Positions 28,208 through 36,626 of a DNA stretch of 54,252 nucleotides are shown piece by piece. The DNA is from an uncultured Haliea sp. GTDB taxonomy: Bacteria > Pseudomonadota > Gammaproteobacteria > Pseudomonadales > Halieaceae. The notes under the pieces were generated by a model. It did not search any database, was not told where the DNA came from, and saw nothing but the letters and a program-made list of their open reading frames with translations. The DNA lies in assembly GCA_913062625.1 (NCBI GenBank), contig CAJXWP010000014.1:1-54252 (forward strand), read 5' to 3'. Within the stretch, counting starts at the first letter, position 1. Each line of letters starts with the position of its first letter. The position numbers were made by a program, and so were the translations under genes.

Positions 28208-28300
28208 TTATGGAAGCGAGACTGCGAATGGTAAACAATTTGTCGAGTAGCGACAACGCATCTGTACAGGAAAGGGTATTGGTGAGAACGGTTTGCTGGA

Positions 28301-28882
28301 TCACGTCACACTAAACAGGCGATATGTCACGCCACCTGCTACTTTTTCTCGGTGCATCTTCCAGTCCAAGGGGACCTTGGGTGGTGGTTCCATGGCCCCT
28401 GTCTCAACATAGACCAGCGCATTATTGCTCAACAGCTGCCGCTTAGCCAATGCCTCGCAGATAGGCTCTACTAATTGCAGCGTAAAAGGGGGGTCGATAA
28501 AGACAATATTGTACGGCTGCGTCGCCAGCTGCAGAAACTGCTGCGCTGAGGCGGCGTGGCATCGGCTCCGATCAAGGGCCACAAGTGTATGCAGGTGAGT
28601 GCTCACCTGAGCCAGCGTTGCCTTTGAGCGGTCGACAAAGTCACAGTGGGCGGCTCCTCTTGAAAGAGCCTCCAGTCCGAGCGCTCCGCTGCCTGTAAAC
28701 AGGTCAACACATCGGGCACCCTCAATAGCGGGCGCCAACCAGTTGAATAGAGTTTCTCTTATCCTGTCGCCCGTTGGGCGCAACCCATCTGCGGGCGTAA
28801 ACGCAAGTTTACGACCGCGCCACTGTCCCCCAATGATTCTTACCTGGTGAGGCTTTCCGGTGTCTTTGCCTGCGCTTGTCAT
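28301..28882 (-). CDS. rsmD: 16S rRNA (guanine-966-N2)-methyltransferase RsmD
   Basis: Methylates G966 of 16S rRNA. 193 residues. Motifs: GGQWRGRKL near the N-terminus, the SAM-binding VDLFTGSGALGLEALSRGA and the catalytic DPPF. Divergent from ftsY, the arrangement known from E. coli. Separated from coaD by 105 bp with no obvious feature. Confidence 0.96.
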   Translation of the reverse strand: MTSAGKDTGKPHQVRIIGGQWRGRKLAFTPADGLRPTGDRIRETLFNWLAPAIEGARCVDLFTGSGALGLEALSRGAAHCDFVDRSKATLAQVSTHLHTLVALDRSRCHAASAQQFLQLATQPYNIVFIDPPFTLQLVEPICEALAKRQLLSNNALVYVETGAMEPPPKVPLDWKMHREKVAGGVTYRLFSVT

Positions 28883-28962
28883 TTCTCCGCCGAATCTAAG
28901 GGTGGTACGATAAGGATCTTTTCAGACTTTCGTTTGCACTAACACACTCTAGCACGGCATAT

Positions 28963-30042
28963 ATGAAATTTTTTAAACGCAAAAATCAGATGGCGCCCGA
29001 ACAAGCACCCTCTGACACAAGCTCGGCGGCAGCCGACGATGAATTGATCCAAGCACAGGAGAGCGCCGCTGACCTTGCCGTGTGCGAGCCAGAGCCTCCG
29101 TTATCGGCAAAAGCCAGCCTTTTATCGAGGTTGCGTCGTGGCCTAGGCCGCACCAGCGATACCCTGCTGCATGGCATGGGTACATTGTTTCTGGGTCGCA
29201 AAGAAATTGATGCTGAGCTCTTCGAGGAGCTGGAAACCCGTCTGTTATTGGCCGATGTCGGAGTTGATGCAACGGTGGATATCATTGATCGGCTTATGCA
29301 GCGTGTTTCACGCAATGAGCTGATGCGGCCGGACGCACTTCAAGGGGCCTTGCAAGAGGAGCTGCTAGCGCTGCTGCGGCCCTGTGAGGTTCCGCTGCAG
29401 GTGCATGGCCATCAGCCGTTTGTCATTCTGATGGTCGGCGTCAATGGTGTTGGTAAGACAACCACTATCGGTAAACTGGCAAAGCACTACATGGGCGCGG
29501 GGCATTCGGTCATGTTGGCAGCGGGCGATACGTTTCGGGCGGCCGCAGTGGAGCAGCTTGAGGTGTGGGGAGCGCGAAACGACGTGCCGGTTATCGCTCA
29601 GCATACGGGAGCAGATAGCGCATCTGTCATTTTTGACGCGTTGCAAGCCGCTCGGGCGAGGAAAGTGGATATCCTCATCGCCGATACGGCAGGTCGCCTG
29701 CATAATAAGGACAATCTGATGGAGGAACTGGAAAAAGTGGTTCGGGTCATGGGCAAAATCGACGATTCTGCGCCGCACGAAATCATGTTGGTTCTGGACG
29801 CAGGTACGGGACAGAATGCGTTATCCCAAGCGGAGCACTTTCAGCGCTGGGTGGGGGTCTCAGGCCTGACGCTGACCAAATTGGACGGTACCGCTAAAGG
29901 CGGAGTTATCTTTGCGATTGCAAAAAAACTAGGACTTCCGATCCGATTTATCGGGGTAGGCGAGGCCGTTGATGACCTGCGCCCTTTCGAGGCCGAGCCG
30001 TTTATTGAGGCCTTGTTTGATGGGGGTGACGCCTCTGCATGA
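28963..30042 (+). CDS. ftsY: Signal recognition particle receptor FtsY
   Basis: Membrane-associated SRP receptor GTPase for co-translational insertion of membrane proteins. 359 residues; the acidic N-terminal A region (about residues 10-50) is much shorter than in E. coli (497 in total). The NG domain is complete: G1 GVNGVGKTT (159-167), DTFRAAAVEQL, G3 DTAGR (241-245), TKLDGTAKGG near 303-312. First of ftsY-ftsE-ftsX; the stop overlaps the ftsE start (ATGA). Confidence 0.98.
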   Translation: MKFFKRKNQMAPEQAPSDTSSAAADDELIQAQESAADLAVCEPEPPLSAKASLLSRLRRGLGRTSDTLLHGMGTLFLGRKEIDAELFEELETRLLLADVGVDATVDIIDRLMQRVSRNELMRPDALQGALQEELLALLRPCEVPLQVHGHQPFVILMVGVNGVGKTTTIGKLAKHYMGAGHSVMLAAGDTFRAAAVEQLEVWGARNDVPVIAQHTGADSASVIFDALQAARARKVDILIADTAGRLHNKDNLMEELEKVVRVMGKIDDSAPHEIMLVLDAGTGQNALSQAEHFQRWVGVSGLTLTKLDGTAKGGVIFAIAKKLGLPIRFIGVGEAVDDLRPFEAEPFIEALFDGGDASA

Positions 30043-30704
30043 TTAGCTTTGACCGGGTAAGCAAGCGCTATGATGAAGGGCACGATGCCTTGCGGGAAAT
30101 CAGCATCGAGATAGCCCAGGATGAACTCGTCTTCCTTACCGGTCATTCGGGGGCCGGCAAAAGCACGTTGTTACGCCTGATCATGCTTATGGATCGACCC
30201 AGCCGTGGACAAGTCATCGTCAATGGTCAAAATTTAGCGGCGGTCCGTCCCCGCAATATCCCACAACATCGCCGTAATATCGGCGTCGTTTTTCAGAATC
30301 ATCAACTGCTGTTCGACCGAACGGTATTTGATAACGTGGCGCTGCCCCTGGTTATAGACGGCTATGATTCTCGAGAGGTTGGACGACGAGTGCGCGCCGC
30401 TCTGGATAAAGTCGGCCTACTCAGACGAGAGCGTGCCATGCCTATCGCACTATCCGGTGGGGAACAGCAGCGTGTGGGTATTGCTAGGGCCGTGGTGGGG
30501 AAGCCAAAAATCTTACTGGCGGATGAGCCCACTGGGAACCTTGACCCGACACTGTCGGCTGAAATTATGAATCTGTTTGAGGCGTTTAATCAGGTAGGTG
30601 TCACCGTATTGATCGCCAGCCATGACCTCGTCCTGATTTCGCGTTTGCGGCACCGTATCATCACTTTGAGCCAAGGCTGTCTGGTCAATGGCAGGGCTCA
30701 GTGA
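30039..30704 (+). CDS. ftsE: Cell division ATPase FtsE
   Basis: ABC-type ATPase that, with FtsX, activates peptidoglycan hydrolases at the division septum. 221 residues. Walker A GHSGAGKST (35-43), signature LSGGEQQ (138-144), Walker B with DEPTG (162-166). Four-base overlaps with ftsY upstream and ftsX downstream show translational coupling. Confidence 0.98.
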   Translation: MISFDRVSKRYDEGHDALREISIEIAQDELVFLTGHSGAGKSTLLRLIMLMDRPSRGQVIVNGQNLAAVRPRNIPQHRRNIGVVFQNHQLLFDRTVFDNVALPLVIDGYDSREVGRRVRAALDKVGLLRRERAMPIALSGGEQQRVGIARAVVGKPKILLADEPTGNLDPTLSAEIMNLFEAFNQVGVTVLIASHDLVLISRLRHRIITLSQGCLVNGRAQ

Positions 30705-31684
30705 TAGGTCGACAAGAGGCTGTTCGGCGTAAAGACGGCGCCAGCCTAAGTCGCAGGGACCTGCGCGGCCAAGCCAACGCTTGGATACAGCACCACCGCC
30801 TATCGGCCGCTGACAGCCTAATGCGGATACTCGACAGTCCGGGCTCCAGTGTATTGACATGGCTGGTCATTGGCATCGCGCTCGCATTGCCGGTTGGTTT
30901 GAACGTTGCATTGGACAACGTGAGCCAAGTAAGCGCGGGCTGGGACAGTCCAGCCCAAATTTCTCTTTTCCTGCAAGAAGAGGTCTCCGCTGACAGGTTA
31001 CAAGAATTAGGAGATGCGTTGGGCGCGCGACAGGACATCAGCGCGACACGCATTATTTCGCGCGAGGAGGCTTTGGATGAGTTTCGCACGCTGTCCGGCT
31101 TTGCAGATGTACTGGCCAGCCTGCAGAAAAACCCTTTACCAGACGTCATTCTGGTGACGCCCGACGCGGCACTCGACGGGCCGGAAGTGTCGGCACTGCG
31201 CCAACAGTTACAGGGCAATTCAGATGTGGCGGAGGCGGTGTTGGATATGGAGTGGCTGCAGCGCCTAAACAGCCTGATGGAGCTCAGTCGCCGCCTGGTC
31301 TTGGCGATAGGGGGCATGCTGGTCGTCGGTGTAATGCTAATACTCGGCAATACTATACGCCTTGCGATTGAGAGCCGCAGGGATGAGATTGTTATCGTCA
31401 AGCTAGTAGGCGGGAGTAACGGCTTTGTGCGCAGGCCCTTTTTGTATACCGGACTGTGGTATGGCATCGGCGGAGGTGCGCTAGCCGCTCTGTTGGTATC
31501 AGCGGCACTGTGGTTTCTCGAAAAGCCAATAAGTGAATTGGCAGTGCTCTATGAGAGTGCGTTCCAGTTGACTGGGCTGGGGGTGATGGGCAGCTTGAAT
31601 CTCGTGATTTTAGGCGGCTTACTCGGCCTAGCAGGCGCTTGGCTCGCGGTCTCACGCCATTTGGCCCGTATCCAGCCGCGCTAG
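30701..31684 (+). CDS. ftsX: Cell division membrane protein FtsX
   Basis: Membrane partner of FtsE that transmits ATPase action to periplasmic EnvC-type activators. 327 residues from GTG 30701, overlapping the ftsE stop. Four membrane segments (about 52-72, 206-226, 255-275, 293-317) with a large periplasmic domain between the first two. A cytoplasmic, basic N-terminal tail of about 45 residues is typical of the gammaproteobacterial form. Confidence 0.97.
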   Translation: MIGRQEAVRRKDGASLSRRDLRGQANAWIQHHRLSAADSLMRILDSPGSSVLTWLVIGIALALPVGLNVALDNVSQVSAGWDSPAQISLFLQEEVSADRLQELGDALGARQDISATRIISREEALDEFRTLSGFADVLASLQKNPLPDVILVTPDAALDGPEVSALRQQLQGNSDVAEAVLDMEWLQRLNSLMELSRRLVLAIGGMLVVGVMLILGNTIRLAIESRRDEIVIVKLVGGSNGFVRRPFLYTGLWYGIGGGALAALLVSAALWFLEKPISELAVLYESAFQLTGLGVMGSLNLVILGGLLGLAGAWLAVSRHLARIQPR

Positions 31685-31751
31685 AACGGTCGGGTGAGGA
31701 TCAGAGCGTATACTACAACCCATTGAATTTAATACAATAAAAATTTAATTT

Positions 31752-31790
31752 TTGTAAAAATGTGGAACTTTTCTAAAATTAGCACTCTAA
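31752..31790 (+). promoter_or_regulatory. Overlapping sigma70-like and sigmaE-like promoters of rpoH
   Basis: Two candidates share this stretch. Sigma70-like: TTGTAA (31752-31757), 16 nt, TAAAAT (31774-31779). SigmaE-like: GGAACTT (31764-31770), 15 nt, TCTAA (31786-31790), close to the E. coli rpoE P2 and rpoH P3 type. Both place the start within the CIRCE palindrome or just after it. Read by eye; no start-site data. Confidence 0.5.
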
Positions 31791-31805
31791 CTGATTGAGT
31801 GCTAA
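31779..31805. promoter_or_regulatory. CIRCE operator (HrcA site) upstream of rpoH
   Basis: TTAGCACTC (31779-31787), nine bases, GAGTGCTAA (31797-31805): an exact match to the CIRCE consensus, which is the operator of the heat-shock repressor HrcA. It lies 33 bp before the rpoH ATG and overlaps both candidate promoters, so repression by steric block is expected. hrcA itself is not in the window. The match is too long and exact to be chance. Confidence 0.92.
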
Positions 31806-31838
31806 AATTAATCGTGAAATAGATAGGGGGTCGTAAAG

Positions 31839-32693
31839 ATGAAAAAGAGCCTACAACCGGTTGATCAGATGGTTCCTGGAGGCAGCTTGTCTGCTTATGT
31901 GCAGGCCGTCAGCCGCATTCCGGTGCTGACTGTAGAGCGCGAGCGCGAGTTGGGCGAAGATCTCTATTACAATGAAAACGTGCAGGCTGCGCGCGAGCTG
32001 GTGATGTCGCATTTACGTTTTGTGGTCCACATTGCGCGCAGTTATTCAGGGTACGGTCTCGCCGAAGCCGACTTGATCCAGGAAGGCAACGCTGGACTGA
32101 TGAAAGCCGTTAAGCGCTACAATCCTGAGAAAGGTGTTCGCTTAGTGTCTTTCGCGGTGCACTGGATCAAGGCCGAGATGCACGAGTTTATTCTGCGCAA
32201 CTGGCGCATAGTAAAGGTTGCCACGACCAAGGCTCAACGCAAATTATTTTTTAACCTGCGTAGTGCGAAAAAAACGCTGTCTTGGCTGAGCGCAGATGAG
32301 GCGCAGGCTATTGCCGATGATTTGGGTGTGGGGGTGCATGAAGTGCAACGCATGGAGGGTCGGCTGAGTAGTCGCGACCTCGGCTACGACCAGCCGGTTG
32401 ATGCGGACGATGACGACAGTTGGCAGGCTCCCCAGTATTATCTTGAGGATCACAGCGGCGATCCTGCTGAGTTACTGGCGTCCAGTGAGTGGCAGGACAA
32501 GAGTGAAGCACAGCTTCACAATGCCTTGGCTGAATTGGATGAGCGCAGCCGTGACATATTGTCGCAGCGCTGGTTAGCGGAAAAGAAGGCCACCCTGCAT
32601 GAGCTGGCAGCGCAGTACAGTGTGTCTGCGGAGCGCATCAGGCAGCTTGAGCAGAGTGCGATGAAAAAATTGCGTGTGGCCATCCCGGCTTAG
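31839..32693 (+). CDS. rpoH: Heat-shock sigma factor RpoH (sigma32)
   Basis: Alternative sigma factor for chaperone and protease genes. 284 residues (E. coli 284). Region 2 includes YGLAEADLIQEGNAGLMKAV (72-91); the RpoH box QRKLFFNLR (133-141) separates it from RpoD and RpoS; region 4 helix-turn-helix lies at about 230-280. ATAGGGGG is 8 nt before the ATG. Downstream of ftsYEX, as in E. coli and Pseudomonas, but with its own 154-bp control region holding a CIRCE element. Confidence 0.98.
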   Translation: MKKSLQPVDQMVPGGSLSAYVQAVSRIPVLTVERERELGEDLYYNENVQAARELVMSHLRFVVHIARSYSGYGLAEADLIQEGNAGLMKAVKRYNPEKGVRLVSFAVHWIKAEMHEFILRNWRIVKVATTKAQRKLFFNLRSAKKTLSWLSADEAQAIADDLGVGVHEVQRMEGRLSSRDLGYDQPVDADDDDSWQAPQYYLEDHSGDPAELLASSEWQDKSEAQLHNALAELDERSRDILSQRWLAEKKATLHELAAQYSVSAERIRQLEQSAMKKLRVAIPA

Positions 32694-32705
32694 ATGGCCT
32701 AACAG

Positions 32706-32728
32706 CAGAGGCGGTTTCAGCGCCTCTG
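32706..32728 (+). other. Stem-loop between rpoH and the DUF423 gene
   Basis: CAGAGGCG / CGCCTCTG, perfect 8-bp stem with a 7-nt loop, 12 bp after the rpoH stop. No T run follows, so it is not a classical terminator; it may slow 3' decay of the rpoH mRNA or partly separate the two genes. A TATACT (32732-32737) directly follows, 6 bp before the next ATG. Confidence 0.5.
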
Positions 32729-32743
32729 AGTTATACTGCCGCT

Positions 32744-33121
32744 ATGGCAAAATTATTTATTACTCTCGCTTCTCTTAGCGGCATGTTCGCCGTTATCTTT
32801 GGTGCCTTTGGCGCGCATGCTCTCAAGGGCAAATTAGACGACCAAGCGATTAAGATCTTTGAAACTGCCGTCCAGTACCATTTCTACCACAGCTTCGCAC
32901 TCTTGATGGTGGGAGTGATAGCGTTAAGTCAGTCTCAAACGGTGTTGCTTAAAAGCAGTGGATGGTTGTTTGTCGTCGGAATTCTGGTGTTCTCTGGCAG
33001 CCTCTATCTTTTGAGTCTTACCGGGGTCCGCTGGTTAGGGGCGATTACCCCATTGGGTGGCTTGGCATTGATTGCTGGTTGGGCCTGTCTGGCCGCAACG
33101 AGTTGGAAATTGCTGGTTTAA
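32744..33121 (+). CDS. DUF423 family inner membrane protein (YgdD-like)
   Basis: Small membrane protein of unknown function, 125 residues with four hydrophobic segments (about 3-23, 43-63, 70-90, 98-120). GAFGAHALKGKLD near the N-terminus and the VQYHFYHSFALL segment are diagnostic for DUF423. No good ribosome site lies before the ATG. It ends 25 bp before trmB. Confidence 0.9.
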   Translation: MAKLFITLASLSGMFAVIFGAFGAHALKGKLDDQAIKIFETAVQYHFYHSFALLMVGVIALSQSQTVLLKSSGWLFVVGILVFSGSLYLLSLTGVRWLGAITPLGGLALIAGWACLAATSWKLLV

Positions 33122-33146
33122 TTCTGGAGTACCGGCGAGGGTTCCC

Positions 33147-33875
33147 ATGATGGATCTCGACAAGAGGCGTCGCATTCGCAGTTATGTGTTGCGCACCGGT
33201 CGCATGACTCAAGTTCAAAAACGTTCACTTGAACAGAACTGGCAGCGTTGGGGCCTAGAGTATGACGGTCGCGAACTAGGATTTGATGCAGTGTTCGGCC
33301 GGTCGGGACCAAGGACGCTGGAGATCGGCTTTGGGATGGGCCAGTCGCTGGTGGCCATGGCCGAGCTGAGCCCCGACACAAATTTCATAGGCATTGAGGT
33401 GCACTCGCCCGGCGTTGGCAAGTTACTCCATAGCATGGAAGAACGCGGGGTCGATAATATTCGAGTGTATTGTCACGACGCTGTTGAAATATTACGCGAC
33501 TGCATTCCTGCCGGTTCCTTGGATGCCATACAGATTTTTTTCCCCGACCCTTGGCACAAGAGGCGTCACAATAAACGCCGACTTATTCAGTCGCCTTTTG
33601 CCACGCAGCTGGCAAGCAAGCTTAAGCCGGGCGGCATCTTGCATTTAGCGACCGATTGGGAAGACTATGCTGTGCAGATGATGGATGTTCTTGGCAGTGC
33701 CGACGGGCTTTCCAATACTTGCGGTGAAGATCAATTCTCTCCTCGGCCCGAACATCGTCCCCTGACTAAGTTTGAGGCGCGGGGTGAGCGGCTTGGGCAT
33801 GGCGTGTGGGATCTGGTCTTTTCTCGTGATAGCGGTTCAGAGCCGATGATTAGTGGGGAAAAAACTCCGCAATAA
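33147..33875 (+). CDS. trmB: tRNA (guanine-N7)-methyltransferase TrmB
   Basis: Forms m7G46 in tRNA. 242 residues from ATG 33147 (a second ATG follows at 33150); GCGAGG lies just upstream. The open frame from 33072 overlaps the previous gene and is not used. SAM motif LEIGFGMGQSLVAMA, and the diagnostic FFPDPWHKRRHNKRR. Its last 26 bp overlap the end of hemW on the other strand. Confidence 0.97.
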   Translation: MMDLDKRRRIRSYVLRTGRMTQVQKRSLEQNWQRWGLEYDGRELGFDAVFGRSGPRTLEIGFGMGQSLVAMAELSPDTNFIGIEVHSPGVGKLLHSMEERGVDNIRVYCHDAVEILRDCIPAGSLDAIQIFFPDPWHKRRHNKRRLIQSPFATQLASKLKPGGILHLATDWEDYAVQMMDVLGSADGLSNTCGEDQFSPRPEHRPLTKFEARGERLGHGVWDLVFSRDSGSEPMISGEKTPQ

Positions 33876-34989
33876 CGGTATCCAAAAAACGTCGGCCAGT
33901 GTCTGTCGCTCGAACAGTCTTTTTATCGCAGACAAGCAATTCTCGCTGACAGAGTGATTCCAGCTGAGGTTCTAATTGTGCGCAGCCCAACCCTGTTCGC
34001 GACGCAAACTGCTGTAAGGTAAAACCGCGATTCAGGCGCAGCGCATTCATCATAAATTCGCCGACGATCTCATCGCGCTGCAGCGTTCGAGTGCTGGCGA
34101 GATACTCCTGTGAGGTGATGGACATATATTCTTGTGGCTGACGCCGTTTGCTATAGCGTTTGATGCGGCCATCGGGAAAGCTGATTTTGCCATGCGCACC
34201 TGCACCAATACCCAGATAATCCCCAAAGGACCAGTAATTAGTATTATGGCGGCAGCTAAAGCCCTCTCGACTGTAGGCGGATATTTCGTACTGCGCGTAA
34301 CCGTTGTCGGCAAGAAGTTGTTCGCCGCATTGTTGGATGTCCGCCAGCTCATCTTCGACGGGGAGTTGCGGTGGACGGTTGTGAAAGACTGTATTCGGTT
34401 CGATGGTCAGTTGATACCACGAAATATGTGAAGGCTTGCAAGCGATGGCCGAGAGCAGATCTGTTTTAGCGCTGAGCAAGGTTTGCGCGGGAAGACCGTG
34501 CATCAGATCCAAGTTGAAACTATCGAACCCAGCCTGACGCGCAAAATCAATTGCGGCATAGGCTTGATCGCTGGTGTGGATGCGCCCTAGCGCCCGCAGC
34601 TGATCATTGTCGAAACTCTGGACACCAAGCGACAAGCGATTGATGCCTGCGTCTTTGAAAGCGTAAAACTTGTCTGCATCTGCACTTCCGGGGTTGGCCT
34701 CCATCGTTGCCTCTAGTGTGGGAGCCAGCAGAACGAGGTCCGCTATACCCCGCATCAGTTCGCGAATGGCTTTAGCGGAAAAAAGGCTGGGCGTACCACC
34801 GCCGATAAACAGAGTTTCCACTAACCGTCCCTGAATCATCGGCGCGTCTTTGCGCAAATCCTCCAATAGCGTGCGGATATAGTGATCCTCTGGGACGTCT
34901 TTTGTTTCGTGGGAGTTGAAGTCGCAATAAGGGCACTTGCGTTCGCACCAGGGCAAGTGAATATACAGTCCCAGTGGAGGGAGCTGCAT
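33850..34989 (-). CDS. hemW: Radical SAM haem chaperone HemW
   Basis: HemN-like radical SAM protein; HemW proteins bind haem and are thought to deliver it, and do not act as coproporphyrinogen dehydrogenase. 379 residues. Cluster motif Cys15-x3-Cys19-x2-Cys22 followed by DFNSH; HemN proper has a fourth Cys two residues on, absent here. Last gene of the long leftward unit. ATG overlaps the rdgB stop (TGATG). Confidence 0.95.
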   Translation of the reverse strand: MQLPPLGLYIHLPWCERKCPYCDFNSHETKDVPEDHYIRTLLEDLRKDAPMIQGRLVETLFIGGGTPSLFSAKAIRELMRGIADLVLLAPTLEATMEANPGSADADKFYAFKDAGINRLSLGVQSFDNDQLRALGRIHTSDQAYAAIDFARQAGFDSFNLDLMHGLPAQTLLSAKTDLLSAIACKPSHISWYQLTIEPNTVFHNRPPQLPVEDELADIQQCGEQLLADNGYAQYEISAYSREGFSCRHNTNYWSFGDYLGIGAGAHGKISFPDGRIKRYSKRRQPQEYMSITSQEYLASTRTLQRDEIVGEFMMNALRLNRGFTLQQFASRTGLGCAQLEPQLESLCQRELLVCDKKTVRATDTGRRFLDTVIAEFFPH

Positions 34990-35594
34990 CAGCGCTGACG
35001 CAGGGCGTCAAATAAAAGCTTGCTAGCCTTCGCGCGGTGACTGATGCGATTTTTTATGCCAGGTGCCAGTTGTGCAGAACTGCATTGGTACTCGGGTAGG
35101 TAGAATAACGGGTCATAGCCGAACCCATTTTCCCCTCGTGGTTCAGATAAAATAAAGCCCTCCCAACTCCCCTGACAAATTAGGGGCACGGGGTCCAGAG
35201 CATGCCGCATGTAAACTAGGACACATTGGAATCGAGCGCTGCGCTGTTCCTCGGGTATCCCCTGAAGCGCTTGTAGTAAAAGAACATTGTTGGCCTCATC
35301 ACCGGCTCCTGAATATCGCGCGGAGTAAATGCCTGGAGCACCGTTTAGGTGGTCAACTTCAATGCCGGAGTCGTCTGCGATCGCGGGCAACCCAGTGTAC
35401 TGCGCCGCCCCACGCGCCTTGATGATCGCATTCTCAACAAAGCTTAAGCCTGTTTCTTCTGCGTCGGGCACCTTGAATTGTGCTTGCGGCTGGAGTGATA
35501 CATTTAGGGGAGCCAGAACCTTATCCAGTTCGCGCAACTTGCCGATATTACCGCTGGCGAGTACCACGATCTGGTTATCATCGGGATTGCTCAT
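34989..35594 (-). CDS. rdgB: XTP/dITP diphosphatase
   Basis: House-cleaning pyrophosphatase that removes ITP, dITP and XTP from nucleotide pools. 201 residues from ATG 35594, which shares a base with the upstream stop (TGATG); the TTG at 35597 is not needed. [13 protein letters not shown] at the N-terminus, [22 protein letters not shown] and a C-terminal SHRAKA are diagnostic. Usual neighbour of hemW. Confidence 0.97.
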   Translation of the reverse strand: MSNPDDNQIVVLASGNIGKLRELDKVLAPLNVSLQPQAQFKVPDAEETGLSFVENAIIKARGAAQYTGLPAIADDSGIEVDHLNGAPGIYSARYSGAGDEANNVLLLQALQGIPEEQRSARFQCVLVYMRHALDPVPLICQGSWEGFILSEPRGENGFGYDPLFYLPEYQCSSAQLAPGIKNRISHRAKASKLLFDALRQR

Positions 35595-36034
35595 CAATTG
35601 ATGTAAAGCTGGTGTTTAAACTTAAAGGTGTAGGTCTGATCCGCCCCGGTAGGTCGAAAATCCATCTCAAAAAAGCGCCACTCTTCATTGATGAACTGGA
35701 ATTTAGCGATGTAGTAAATTGCATCCCCTTCGCGCACTTCGGTGAACTCGAGTGTCTGGCTTTGTATTAGGTCCCAGGTGCGACCCTGTAATTTCATCGC
35801 ACGAGATGTGCTGCCATCCCCAAGGTTCTCGCGTACGGCTAAATTAATAATCGCGCGTTTTTCCCCGCGGGCAATACCGTAAGTCGAGGCGATTTTTGGG
35901 TCTAAAAAGGTGGTGTTGACCACACTATAATAGAGCTCAAACTGCCCGAATGTTTCCATCTGTTGGGCCAGAGCTTGACCGGGAAGCATTGCTAGCCAGA
36001 CGAGTGTCGTAAGTATGAGGACGGGTAAGTGCAT
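35594..36034 (-). CDS. DUF4426 family exported protein
   Basis: Unknown function, 146 residues. A clear signal peptide (residues 1-23) ends in a GQALAQQ-type cleavage site, so it is probably periplasmic. The mature part contains [19 protein letters not shown] and [16 protein letters not shown], typical of the DUF4426 family. Sits between metW and rdgB with a 1-bp gap to metW and a shared base with rdgB; the same context occurs in Pseudomonas. No cysteine in the mature part. Confidence 0.87.
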   Translation of the reverse strand: MHLPVLILTTLVWLAMLPGQALAQQMETFGQFELYYSVVNTTFLDPKIASTYGIARGEKRAIINLAVRENLGDGSTSRAMKLQGRTWDLIQSQTLEFTEVREGDAIYYIAKFQFINEEWRFFEMDFRPTGADQTYTFKFKHQLYIN

Positions 36035-36035
36035 A

Positions 36036-36626
36036 TCAGCGTGTAATACGGTAGATCGCTGTGGTAGCGAATAGGTTGGGCCATTTTCTGGCTAGTATGG
36101 GCTGGCGACGGGTATTGCCCACCATATTTCTGGCCAGAATACGGATACCCTTGTCCCGGCACAGATCTTCGAAGTCGTTCACTGTACAGAAGTGGATGTT
36201 GGGTGTGTTGTACCAAGTATATGGCATGAAACCTGACACCGGCATATGTCCGCGAATACCGAGCATCAAGCGACACCGCCAGTGGCCGAAATTGGGGAAC
36301 GTCACAATGCCCTCGCGGCCAATGCGCAGCATCTCTTCCAGCACGCGGTCCGGATAATTCACCGCCTGAAGCGCAAGCGCCAGCACCACGGTATCAAAAC
36401 TGTGGTCGGGAAAGTTTGATAGGCCCTCGTCCATGTTCTGTTCTACGACGTTGAGTCCGCGAGAGATTGCTGCGGTAATATAGTCCTGATCGATTTCTAA
36501 GCCGGTACCACGGACCTGTCTTTGGTCGCGCAGGAACTCCAAAAACACACCGTCCCCACAGCCGAGATCCAATACCCGAGAGTTTGGCGCGATCCAGCGC
36601 TGAATGTGCGATAAATCGAGGCGCAT
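36036..36626 (-). CDS. metW: Methionine biosynthesis protein MetW
   Basis: Methyltransferase-fold partner of MetX, needed for full homoserine acyltransferase activity in some bacteria. 196 residues. SAM-type motif VLDLGCGDGVFLEFL (19-33). The start codon overlaps the metX stop (TGATG), indicating coupled synthesis with MetX. Confidence 0.95.
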   Translation of the reverse strand: MRLDLSHIQRWIAPNSRVLDLGCGDGVFLEFLRDQRQVRGTGLEIDQDYITAAISRGLNVVEQNMDEGLSNFPDHSFDTVVLALALQAVNYPDRVLEEMLRIGREGIVTFPNFGHWRCRLMLGIRGHMPVSGFMPYTWYNTPNIHFCTVNDFEDLCRDKGIRILARNMVGNTRRQPILARKWPNLFATTAIYRITR

